Origin: Vicugna pacos
Taxonomy: Eukaryota > Chordata > Mammalia > Artiodactyla > Camelidae
Direction: 5' to 3'
Assembly (NCBI RefSeq): GCF_048564905.1
Contig: NC_133005.1
Coordinates: 3,351,001-3,415,000 of the forward strand
Length of the DNA stretch: 64,000 bases
Numbering within the stretch: the first letter of the stretch is position 1; each line of letters starts with the position of its first letter. Below the pieces are notes generated by a model, which did not search any database, was not told the origin of the DNA, and saw only the letters and a program-made list of their open reading frames with translations. The position numbers and the translations under genes are program-made. Shown here one piece after another: positions 46,966 to 57,624 of this stretch.

Positions 46966-46969
46966 GCCA

Positions 46970-48575
46970 GACCCCCCGACCCCTGCCACACACGGCCACG
47001 TGCTGCCACAAGCCCCGCCACAACCAGCTCTCGGGAGAGCACATGTGGTTCTGGAATTGCTGGGGTCATCATCTCCTTCCAGAGGCGGGGGTTCCGGGAG
47101 CACAGGACGGGGTCTGCCTGGAAATGATCACTGAGCTGTCCCCAACGATGCCAGGCTGCTTAGCATGCAGAAAGCATTCATCGGAGAAAGAACAAACCAG
47201 ACAGAAGGGGTGGGGAGGACCTTGGGGACCACTTTTCACCTCTCTGGATTCTGGAATCAGGTGGGCCCTTGCTTGGACAGAGAAGAAGACAGACTCCCTT
47301 GCCACCTCTGTTCATGGCATCTTAGATTTATTTTGCACTTTTTAGCCTCAGCTCAGAAATCTGAGTTTTGCCCTGGCTGCCTGGAGCCTGCCTGGTGGCT
47401 GCTTTAGTTCAGCTGGAGCATATGGAACAGACATTTATCACCAAAATGGGACAAGAAGTGCTCATTTTCCAAACTGACTTTTAGAAATATTTCTTATTTG
47501 GGGCACTTAGGTAGCTAGCTGGCTTCTGCACAAGCCACCAGCACAGAGAAATGTCAGAATCTGTGAAACTGCCTTCCCTCCCCGCTGTCAGCTGCCTGAA
47601 CTAACACCATGCTCACAACAGCTGTCTCGGTGGTAATTACCCAGTAATTATGACCTGGAAATGCATCTAGGCGAGATGGAAAAATGACTTCAGAACTGTC
47701 AGCAGGTCGCTTGGCGAGGGCGGGGAGGCCATTAAACCCACACAGGCTGCTGGCATCTGATGTCAGAGACACAGGAAGATGTCGTGGGGTTACTGAAGCG
47801 CTCGCAGATGGAGGCCCTGAGTGTCCCTTTGGAAATAACACCTTCTCCCGGGAAACACTGGAGGCGGAGATGGGGGAGGACCAGAATGCTTGAGACTCCT
47901 AAGCCCCTGAATTCGCTTTTCCATGAACCTGGAACTGTCTTTCCAAGCAACTTCTGCGTCTCGGCATAAAGGTCCACACTGACGCCCCTACAGCGTGGCT
48001 GGGCGCGGGGGGCTGGCGGCCGGACGCCTGATGAAGGCCGGGGGTCGAGGGCTACCCAGGACCTGGACAAACGGGTCATCTCCATGGAAGGATCCAGAGT
48101 GATTCTTCCAACTGTCAGAGGGAAACCATCGAGTCACCACAACTCTGGCCTTGGGCAGTGGCGACGTGAGCTGCACCAGCGTCGGTGGGATTTTTAGAGC
48201 CAGAATCTGAGCGTCAGGAGTTCTCCCCGCTTCAGTCCCTTCTCTCTTTACATATAGTTGAAGCGCTCCCTGGAGCCTTAATGAACAGGCCCTGTCCTCT
48301 CTTCCAGCAGAGTCAAACGCAGGGGCGGGTCCATCTAACATTCCGCCCCAGTGGGGACCCTCTCACTCCCGGACCTCGGCCATGTGACTGTTTGCTTTGA
48401 CAATAGTACCCCTCTCCTGGTGGGGAGAGAAAAAAATCTCACTGTCCTCTCTGCCTCTTTCTGGCTGTGCAATTTAATCTCCCGAGGCCCTGGCTTCCCG
48501 ATCTGCAGGAGGGGGCTTGGAACAGCCCCGCACTTAGGGCGAGTGTGTGACCCCAGCCCATCTGGCCCCCAACAC
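46970..48575. other. SLC24A3 intron 15, no exon
   Basis: No exon or clear repeat was recognised. Confidence 0.35.
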
Positions 48576-48579
48576 CCTC

Positions 48580-48950
48580 GCCTTCCTTCTGTTCTCAGAT
48601 GCAGCCACTCAGGTCTCTGCACCTGCCATCCTCTCTCTACAACGCGTCCCCTGCCCCTCACCCCCCAGCTCCTTTCTGCCAGTCATCAGAATGATTCTCA
48701 GCAAAAGCACAGAACCTACCTCCCTGTCCAGTGGACCCGGAGGGACCGGCCCCGCTCGCTGTCACATGCCCATCTTCATGGGCTCCCCCTCTCTGAAGTC
48801 AGTGTGCCAGGGTGCTTGCCACTCAGGGCTCGTCTGCCTCCCTCAACCCGAGGGAGGGTCTGGCCTGCCTGGGTCATTCTGTATTCACAGCACCTGGCCA
48901 AGTTCCCACACACAGTAGGTGCATAATAAGCATCAGTTGCAGAAATGATC
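48580..48950 (+). repeat. L2 LINE 3' end
   Basis: Ends with 'cagcacctggccaagttccc' and 'acagtaggtgcataataagc', the typical L2 3' terminus in sense orientation. Confidence 0.6.
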
Positions 48951-49164
48951 CTTGTTTCATTTAGCTGTTGTCACAGTTAGACGAGCCCATGTGTGCATGG
49001 CGTCCCTGGAGTGCTGGCCTGTGGGAGGGACTCCATGAGGGTTAAGCTGTTGTTAGTGCTGGTCTGTTTGTCCCCCGCCCTTCTCTCAGGTCAGCCTATT
49101 CCTCCACTCCGCTCCGCACGTGTCTTCCTCCCCAGGTGAGGTGGTGCTGATGGGAAAGTTAGGG

Positions 49165-49242
49165 TCCATCCATCCATCCATCCATCCACCTATGTAACCA
49201 TCCATCCATCCATCCATCCACCTAATTATTCATCCATCCATG
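49165..49242. repeat. (CCAT)n microsatellite
   Basis: Imperfect run of CATC units in three blocks. Confidence 0.95.
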
Positions 49243-49400
49243 CAACAAATATTTCCTGAGCACATTCTAAGGACCAGGAACTGTGTTAGGCAGAGGAAGA
49301 AATAAATGCATAAGATGGGCACAGTTTCTGCCTTCAGGGAGATCACTTCTCTGGAGGAGACTCAGACAAAGGGGCAAGGTAAGCTGCTGACGAAAAACAC
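49243..49400 (-). repeat. L2 LINE 3' end (antisense)
   Basis: 'Caacaaatatttcctgagca' and 'ccaggaactgtgttaggcag' are the reverse of the L2 terminus. Confidence 0.65.
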
Positions 49401-51715
49401 AGGACTGAAAACTGACCCAGGTCTGAGAGATTACAGTTGACATTCGAGCTTATACCTGAAGGATGAGCTGGAGAAAGAGACAACAGGAGCCCCTGCTGGG
49501 GGCTCCAGGACCCCTTCTGGGAGGTGGTCTGGTTCCAGAGGGCCACTTTCTTCAACCCCTGGCTTGCAGGAAAACCAAGAGACACAGCTTGGTTGGGCCA
49601 GATTGGGCCACTATTTTGGTCTACCTTTGCTGGACAAAGAGGTAGCCTCGGACAGATGAAGTGTCCCAGAAAATCAAAGTCCACCCTCTACAAGTCACCA
49701 CCTTCATTCACTGTTTCCAATGAAAATATCTCATTCTTAACTTTTTCTTGATGACTCGGAATCACCACCATGGATATACAGTACTTAACTGGGGCGAAAC
49801 ACGGCACCGCTCTCAGGACCTACCGATGTACAAGGACTGCTCACCCCCACCCACAACTGAGGAAATAACATTTATTCTCTGTTTAAACAAGTGAAATGTC
49901 CTGCCATGTGAAAGATGGCCAACGTGATGTGACATGGACAAGGTCTTACATTCAGGCCCTAGCAGTGGAGAGATGATGTGGGTAAAGGACTGTCAAACAG
50001 AGCAGGAAAGAGAGTGGGCCAACAGGACGCGGGGAGGAGAGTCTGTGATGTGCTGCGTGGGCTGTATTTGGGGGCAGCACGTGGACAGGACTCTGCGTGT
50101 GGAGATTTCCTCCCTCCTTGAATGCCCTCTCAATCTAAGAGATAAAACTATCTGAGTGAAGTAAGTAAAAGAGTAGCTTTGTGAAGAATGCCACTGGGAT
50201 CTGGGGAGGGTTTGGTCACTCTGTCCCTCCCCGGATTCAGCTCCCCTGGCTGCCTCTCCCTGCTTCCTGACCATTTACATTTCAGTCCTGACTCAGGATG
50301 AAAACTCTCCCTGATAGTTTTCACTGATGATCCCTGTTGACAAACCACGGGGTTCTAGAATACACTGCTTTAGCCGAAATACAGTCATGGGCTTCCTAAG
50401 AGTTACTGAGTTATGAAAATGACTGAAAAATAAGTTAACTAGAATTTTTTTCCTTTCAAATTTTGAAGTTCAAAATGTAATCTTTTCAACCAAGGGAGCT
50501 GAAACAACTATGTATCCACATGCCAAAGAATGAGGATGGATCCCTACCTCACACCATATGCAAAAAGAACTCTTGGTTTCCCCGGGGCTCACGAACTGTT
50601 TGTAGGTTATGTTACTGAATTTATGCTTTCAAAGATGTTGGTATTCTTGGAATCAGAGGAAGCTCTCTCTGGCACTGCTTACAGAAACAGCAGCATTTGG
50701 ATGAAAACGCAACATGACATATCTTTCTCTGTCCTTTCCAACCAAACATTTTCCCCTAGAGCACCTTCCTGTGCGCCATGGCTGCTCACAAATCAGAAGC
50801 GGCTGGCCTGCTGCTTCTCCTGAATTTCCCCCTCTGCTTCAGAAGTAAAGCCGAGCCTTAACGCAGCATTAGATGTGCTCCTTGCACGAGTCCAGCAGAA
50901 CGACCAGAGCAGCCCAGTTACCTCATCTACAGATGGAAAACATGAATCTGGGCCAAGCGTCTAACAGGGCCTGGAGTTCTGTGTTCATGCTATCACCCGG
51001 TCACGAGAGTTTGGAGTCTGAAAAGGATATGTTTTCATGGCTGTGGGTGTTACCACCATAGGAATTATGTCTAATTTTCTGTTCCCTGAAGAGCACTGGG
51101 AGAAGGTCAGGAGAGGAGGACGGCTGACCCCTGGGGGCTTACACACGACAGACAACGTGCCTAGTAGGGTGGGGAGCTCGTGTTCAATCAGGAAGATTTC
51201 AAAGCTGGTAAGAGGAACTGGTTTACTCCCAGGATGAGTTCTGCATTTTGTTTTTTTGAATGCTTTTGATTTCACCTTCCAGGACTAGCATCCCAGTAAA
51301 GAAAAAACAAACATAATAACGGATCTTAGGGACATTGGAAAGGATTGGCGGTCCCTGCTCCTGCCTGTCCACCCCTCCCTGGAGAAAGTCTAGGTGGTAA
51401 AAAGCTATTATTCATGGACTGGTTTTCCAGGTTATTTAGAGCGTGGTTTCTTTTCATCTTTTTTGCTGACCAAGTACGACTGAGGGTCCCCAGCGGGCTG
51501 CGCTGGGGAAGTCAGGCTGTGCCGGCTACAGGGCTTTTGCTTGGAGCGGGTCCTGTGTGCTCTGAGGATGCTCACCCTCACCGCAGTTCTCGTGGGCACA
51601 ACGCAAGGGCGAAGCCTGTGTTAAAAAAGGAAAAGCGTAGGCGGGTGCCATGAAGCTGCCCCTGAGCCTCAGGAATGAGATTAGGACAAATTAGACTAGA
51701 AGGAATATTGTCACT
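49401..51715. other. SLC24A3 intron 15, one L1 scrap
   Basis: Around 50515-50575 there is a short L1 ORF2-like piece ('gatggatccctacctcacac'). The remainder has no recognised exon. Confidence 0.4.
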
Positions 51716-51719
51716 TCAA

Positions 51720-52210
51720 AAAATAACCAGGCACACATGAAGTGCTCCAAAATGTTCACATTCTCTACAATTCCAACTCTGGGAAATGATCAAAAGAAAC
51801 AGCCTCAGATATAAATACAGTGTTACGCTCAATTTCTGTAGATCCTTAAACTCTGTAAGATTGATGTACTCAGATGCCTGTGGCATCATTACTTATAAGA
51901 GGGAAAATCTCATGGCAGCATCCATGTCCAACAGCAGCTGTGTGATTGTGAACTTCGGCATAACGAGGATTTGAGGCTGCCTTTAAAGATGATGTTTCTA
52001 ACAAGGAATATGTGTTTGATGTGTGTAATGAGTGGCGTTTTACACAGCCATGTGCAAAACTGTATGGCACAACCTCAGCCATGTCAACTAACCAAGAAAG
52101 AGCAAAATACGCAGACACGGTAACAACTGGTGTCTGTGGCTCAGACCACCTGTGATGTTTATCTCCTCCCCTAAAGCTGCAGCGTCTCACGGCAGCCACA
52201 AAGTCACACG
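51720..52210 (+). repeat. Old L1 3'-region fragment
   Basis: 'Ctctgggaaatgatcaaaag' and 'catgtgcaaaactgtatggc' follow the order of old L1 3' ends (L1ME/HAL1 type). Much diverged. Confidence 0.4.
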
Positions 52211-52224
52211 GAGAGACATCCATT

Positions 52225-52395
52225 TAAACTAATTAAAATAAAAATTAAAAATTCAGGTTTTCACTTGTTCCGTCCCCAGTTCAAGGGTTGGAGAGTCTTG
52301 TGTGGCTGGTGGCTACCACGTCTGAGAGCACAGCCTGGACGTTTCCATCACTACAGAAAGTTCTCTTGGGCAGGCACTGCTCCAGGATTTTCTCC
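52225..52395 (+). mobile_element. Non-autonomous DNA transposon (hAT-like)
   Basis: 'Gtggctggtggctaccacgt', 'gacgtttccatcactacaga' and 'agttctcttgggcaggcact' follow an AT-rich 'aattaaaataaaaatt' segment. Same family as 27165-27405. Confidence 0.5.
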
Positions 52396-53325
52396 AATTA
52401 GAATGTCTCTAATTAAAGTGTCCCTAATTTTCTATGGAGACTGTGAATTATTCTTACAGCCAGAAAAAAAGGAATAAAAAAGTAAAGTTTAGATTAGCGG
52501 ACTGCAGAAAAGCCCAAGAGAGTATTTTAGGAACGGCAGAACAGAATCAAGGTGGCGTGTGTTCAAAGGAAGCGGCGGGACTTTGATGAGAGTTTAAAAA
52601 CAACAAAAAATATTACTCTCAGAGTGAGTATAGAAAGGATGTGTTAACCAGAAAGGGGGGCGGTCCACATGTGACCCAGAAAAAGGAGCTCCAAGGCAGG
52701 CTGAGTCAGCGTGGCTGGAGTGGAGGGGACAGCACACCCCGAGGGCTCTGGTCCTGGTGGCAGAGGGGTAGGTCCCTCGAGGTGGGTGGATGCACGGACA
52801 GTGGAAGCTCCGCAGCCCTGGTAAAAGGCCAGCCGGCAAATCCCTCCTGTGTGGGTGTCACCCGACACCCCAGGCTGCTGGCGCTCACCCACATCTGCGT
52901 CTCCTCTGCTTCCCGGGCACGCAGCTGACCTGGGGGCCTGGACGCCCCTGCATCAAGGCGGGCCCGTGTGACTTATCTGGATGGTGGGTGTGGCAGCCAG
53001 GACGTGCACCACCTCCAGGTCTCATCATAAAATGATCTGCGTCATCTTCCGTGCCCCCGCCCTCTCTGCCCTCTCTGCTTTTGGGGTGACTACTGGTGAA
53101 GGACTCCGAGGCGGCAGAAGCCCTGATGGAATGAGCCTCGCTCTCTGCGTTTCTCTTTGAAGAATCTATAGGAGCTGCCAGAAGAGAAACATCTGTAGCG
53201 GGGTGGACTTTGAGCAAGAAGTAAAACTTTGTTGGGCCACCCCAGGGAGCTTTTGCGGTTGCTTGTAACATAGTAGGAGCAAAGCTTATTTTGACAAGTA
53301 AAACTCTGATTTGACCTTGGTTGAG
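52396..53325. other. SLC24A3 intron 15, no exon
   Basis: No exon or clear repeat was recognised. Confidence 0.35.
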
Positions 53326-53329
53326 AAAG

Positions 53330-53835
53330 GGATGAATGTAGCAGGTCTGGTTACTCAATCCTGCAAACCTCCAGCGGAGCCTTGAACCATGACTGGCTCT
53401 TGGCCAATCTCTGAGAATGTGGCTCTTGGAATGTTCTTTACATTAGTGAAGGGTGACGTTGGTGTGCACGCGGGAAGCAGTGGCACACGCCGTACCAGCG
53501 CGCAGCACAGCTCAGTGAGCTTTATGGTGTGTACCTGTGTCTGTGCAGGGTCCTGAGTTTTGCTACCACGGCTGTTCATGGAGCAGGGATGCATCTACAT
53601 GAGCAGCCCTCCATCTCTCACACACGTCCCTGTGGCTTGGGAGGGGCAAGGCTTGGAAGCCTGCACCTGATAATCTCTCTGGACCCCTCCTGATGCATCT
53701 CATTTTCCTGATGCTTCTACTCCAAACCCTTTTCTCTAATAAACCTTAGCCATGACTATGACCTGCATGGAGTCCTGTGAGTACTCCTGGTGAGTCAGTG
53801 AACTTGAAGGTGGTAATGAAGCTCCCCAGATACCT
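53330..53835 (+). mobile_element. LTR-like fossil, possibly ERVL
   Basis: 'Tctctaataaaccttagcca' (polyadenylation-like) with 'gtcctgtgagtactcctggt' following resembles the R/U5 end of old ERVL-type LTRs. Broken and diverged; extent and family uncertain. Confidence 0.35.
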
Positions 53836-54139
53836 CCCACATAAGATCTTTCTCTGGGAAGACAGAGAACACATCAGCAGGAATAAGAACACTTTCTATC
53901 TGGAGCTTGGATATCTTACTACCATCTGCTGGCATTCCAGCATATACATCAAACTCCTGTGAATTTGGTTGATGTGAGTCTATTCATCAGAGTCTGACTG
54001 ACAATAATGTCACACTTAGGAAGATTGTTTGGAATCCTGTGACCACTAATGGTTGATGCCCCTTCAGTGGCCAACCAGTGTCTCTCTTACACGTATCACT
54101 TAATATGTGTTTAGATGAAGCAAGTTCACAGATTTTGGA

Positions 54140-54425
54140 CAAGAGCCACGAATGAGGTAGAAATAAAGGCTGTGAAGAGAGATCCCATTTGGCGGTGGTG
54201 GGGTCTAGGAAGGAATCCTGAATGAAGTGGCATTTGAGACAGACCTGGAAGAAGGGACATCACTTGACATGGGAAGAGTGACAGGGAGTGTGTGCATCTG
54301 CAGCAGAGTCTGCAGGAGGAAGGACCCCTGCAGGGGGAGCGCAGGGCACCTCCCGGGGCTGTGAGCATGCCGGGCGCTAGCCTGGCTCTGTGCCGTGTTT
54401 GAGACAACGGGCGGTGGCGGAGGGA
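54140..54425 (-). repeat. L2 LINE fragment (antisense)
   Basis: 'Gaatgaagtggcatttgaga' and 'cagacctggaagaagggaca' are the reverse of the L2 body. Confidence 0.5.
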
Positions 54426-54674
54426 CGGTGTTCAGGCTGCACTGCTAGGGGACCACTGAAGGGCTGGCCTCTGATGGATATCTGTTTACTTTACAATTAG
54501 CCAAGGCTAAGTGGTCCTTCTTCCTGGGCATACGGCCCAGGATTACAATTCATGCTGCCAAATCTCTCATAAAAGTCATCACAAACATCATTTTGTAATA
54601 ATGAGTACATAAATCAAGTATATCTGAATATCACCATGTTTTATCAGTTGTCAGAAGAGCACCCACATGATCTG

Positions 54675-54960
54675 GCCCTGCCTCCCCCCAGCTGCATCTC
54701 CAGTCACATGTCCCATGTTCACTCGGCCCCACTAATACTGGACTCCCTTCTGTCTCTTTGACAGGCCAAGTGCATTTCTGCCTCAGGGCCTTTGCACTGG
54801 CTGTTCCTGTTGCCTGGAATGCTTTCACTCTGCTCTGCCCCTATTTTCCCACGGCCGGCTCTCTCTAGTTATTCAGACTTAAACTCAGAGTCACCTCTTG
54901 TAAGTCGCTGTCCCAGACCCCTAATGTAAAGCAATGCACCCTGTCTCCCCATGTCACCAC
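54675..54960 (+). repeat. L2 LINE fragment
   Basis: 'Cagggcctttgcactggctg' and 'ttcctgttgcctggaatgct' are hallmark L2 phrases in sense orientation. Confidence 0.85.
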
Positions 54961-55642
54961 CCGATGTCACAGACAGCAGAGAAGAGGGCGCCACTCCTTA
55001 GGACACATTCTCCCTCCTCCCGCCTTCTTGTGCTTGGCTTTACTCTGGTGAAATCTTCCAGCCAACAGGTAACTGCACACGAACTAGAATGAGTGGACTT
55101 TCTGTACGAATTTGAACTTCCTCGCAACCAGCTGGACGCGCCTTCCCTGGTGGAAGCAGCCACGAATGGAGCAACTCTGAGACAACTGTCATATGATAAA
55201 ATGAGCTGCAGTGTCTCCTACAGAACATACAGTCACAGCCGTCACACACACACGCCAGGGCAGCGCTTGGTCACACGCTGAGACCAGCTCCCGGCGCCGG
55301 ACCGGGTGTGAAAACTTCAGAGGCAGAACACTGTTTTCTTCCAGATACAGGAAGAAATCTCTAACAGCAGCTTCTCCCTCGGTCCTCTGACAGTGTCTGG
55401 GGCAGAAGTATTAGCAGAGAGGGACACTGGGCAAGGTGGGAAAGCACATGAAAGTCTCTCTGAACAGCCCAGTCTCCCCCTGAATTCACAGTTCCACCTG
55501 AAGTCACAGTCAGCCCTGAGAAACAGCCCGGGGTCCCCGCCACAGGGTCTGACAGCAGCCAGATCCCTCGCAGGAGGGGCATCGTGTGTTTTGTGTTCCA
55601 TCCTTCACCACTGAAAATGTCGTGCACGCAAAACCAATACAC

Positions 55643-55937
55643 CAGGGCTGGGCTTGGCAAATGACGGCCCGTGGGCCAAACCTGGCCCTGCTCCTGTTTT
55701 GCATAGCCAGGGAGTTGAGAAAGGTTTTTTGTTGTTTTTTTTTTTTACCTTTTTCAATGGTTGAAAAGATTCAAAAGAATCATAATACATCATGATACGT
55801 GAAAATTATATGAAATTCAAATTTCAGTTTCTATAAATAAAGCTGTGCTGAAACAGCCCTGCGCCCTGAGCGGTTGTGACAGACACCATCTGGGCTGCAA
55901 AGCCTAAAGTATTTGCTATCTGGCCCTTCACAGAAAC
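55643..55937. mobile_element. hAT-type DNA transposon copy
   Basis: 'Tgggcttggcaaatgacggc', 'aaattatatgaaattcaaat', 'taaataaagctgtgctgaaa' and 'gcctaaagtatttgctatct' follow the full order of the family also seen at 40873 and 13424. Its right end is interrupted by the SINE at 55938. Confidence 0.7.
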
Positions 55938-56090
55938 TTTAAAAAATTTTCATTTACTTATTTATTTTCTTAGGGGGGAGGTAATTAGGTTTATTCATTT
56001 TTTTTTTTTAAAGTGGAGGTACTGGGGCTTGAACCCAGGACCTCGTGCATGCTGAGCACACGCTCTACCTCTGAGCTCTACCGTCCTCCC
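55938..56090 (-). mobile_element. Camelid tRNA-Ala SINE in a hAT copy, with TSD
   Basis: The reverse complement shows the A box, B box ('ggggcttgaacccag' on the plus strand) and tail of the Vic-1 SINE. The repeat CCCTTCACAGAAAC appears at 55924-55937 and 56088-56101; the first three bases of the right copy may belong to the SINE. The SINE inserted into the end of an older hAT element. Confidence 0.93.
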
Positions 56091-56267
56091 TTCACAGAAA
56101 CCATTTCCCAGCTCCACCCCCCAGTCCTGAATGTCCCCGCAGGCCTGGCCTCGGAGGGACTCTGGTGAGGAGAATTTGTTTCGCCCTCAGGTTAGTATTT
56201 CCACATTTCCTTTGCCCTGAGACAAAGTCACAAAGCCAAGGCCACCAAAAGCTGAAAAGCCACTTAC

Positions 56268-56380
56268 GTAGGATCCGTAGTCCACAGCCAGGGTCTGCAG
56301 GGCCCAGGGGAGGCCGAGGCCGATGAGGATGTCAAACACGTTGCTCCCGATGGAGTTGGACACGGCCATGTCCCCCATGC
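56268..56380 (-). CDS. SLC24A3 exon 15: second alpha repeat, distal half
   Basis: It encodes, after completing a Gly codon split with exon 14, MGDMAVSNSIGSNVFDIL through LAVDYGSY (37 codons). Borders are tcctcgcag|GCATGG and TCCTAC|gtaagt. The SNSIGSNVFD stretch belongs to the second alpha repeat. In NCKX2, the corresponding Asn and Asp are known from mutagenesis to be needed for Ca2+ and K+ transport; both are present here. The Tyr end joins Ile of exon 16. LAVDYGSY is the NCKX3 form (NCKX4 has MVVNYGST). No sign of damage. Confidence 0.97.
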
Positions 56381-57509
56381 CTGCGAGGACAAGAGGTCGT
56401 GCGAGTGAGGGAGGTGGTCCCGGGAGCGCAGCCCCGCCAGGACCCTCCCAGCCTTTGGCCTGAGAGCTGGGGACCTGGCGGACAGATGTGTCAGCCCAGG
56501 AGCTCGGTCCTCCCCCAGGCCATCGCTGTAGGATGACGCCGATTGTGAAACAGTCTACGGACCGTGCGTTGTCAACAGGATAGAACAGAACAGCATGAAA
56601 CACACATCCTGTCTGCTGACTTCCACTTAAAGTATGGTCGCTGGTCAGATGTAAGTGGTTCAAAAAACCAGATACGGTTCCGAAAATTCTGAAACACCCT
56701 GTAGAAAGGAACCAACTCGACAGTCTCTAAGGGCTCCTGAGTTCACCAGCCCACACGGCGCAGCTTCGTCCCCCAGGTGTACCCAATGCTTCTTCTAAAT
56801 AGCTGAGCAACATGAAGCAAAATAATGGAACCAGTAGAATTTCGTGAGGACCCGTGCAGGACGCTGTGCTAAGGGTTGCACTAAATGCGGTGTTTGCTGA
56901 AAACAAATGTCCTGTAGCACAAACCAGGCATATAATCAGAGTGGGTGCTGGGCACGGGCAGGGCCACCTGGGGGGGCGTCCACCTGGGAAGGTAAACTGT
57001 GAGCCTGGTTTTGAGGATGGGAGGGTCTGTCACACACTAAAGGGTGACCTCTGGCAACTGCCACTTTGAGGGGCACTGCAGCAGGTAACTCTTAGGCTGT
57101 AGGGGCCTGTCCTCTCTAAGCCTCAGTTTCCTTGTCCATAAAGTGGGTATATGAGTGTCCAAAACTCCGAGAACTGTTGTGTAAGTTTCACAAGATAATT
57201 TGTCTCAGTTGCTTTGTCCAGTGTGCGCTGCTCAGCAAAGATTATCACTACAGTAAAGAGTGTCACTACACTTATTACTCTTTTTAATGATAAAAGTAAC
57301 ACCACCTCGGGAGGGGTGCGGGGCTGCTGAGAAATGTCCCTGCCTTCCTCAAGGGCGGGTCTTCTGACTTGTTCTCTGTTCCTCTGATGCCAAGAAGCCT
57401 TTTGACCATCATGGCACCAGAGTTGCCCGTGGCTCCTTCCCAGCCAGGATCTGGCGTCCCGGTGATGGCCACGTGGCCCCGTCCCCTCCCTGCCCCCTCA
57501 AGGCCCCAC
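56381..57509 (-). other. SLC24A3 intron 14
   Basis: A 1.1-kb intron. A MIR lies at 57105-57250 in plus orientation. No other feature is recognised. Confidence 0.8.
57105..57250 (+). repeat. MIR SINE
   Basis: 'Taagcctcagtttccttgtc' with 'cataaagtgggtatatgagt' is the MIR core. Confidence 0.8.
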
Positions 57510-57624
57510 CTTGTCTGGCCACGATGAGGCTGGCCATGCAGTCGGGCACGCTGGTTCCAGCCGCCAGGAAGGTGATGCCCATGATGACGTCGGGGATCCC
57601 CAGGGTGTAACCGATGACGGTGAC
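57510..57624 (-). CDS. SLC24A3 exon 14: second alpha repeat, proximal half
   Basis: It encodes [16 protein letters not shown] to ASLIVARQ plus one base of the next Gly (115 bp). Borders are cccccccag|GTCACCG and AGACAAG|gtgggg. It holds [14 protein letters not shown], the first half of the second alpha repeat. Its Asp matches the NCKX2 residue known to be essential for cation transport and is intact. The stretch is almost invariant among NCKX family members, so on its own it would not separate NCKX3 from NCKX4; the neighbours do. Confidence 0.97.
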
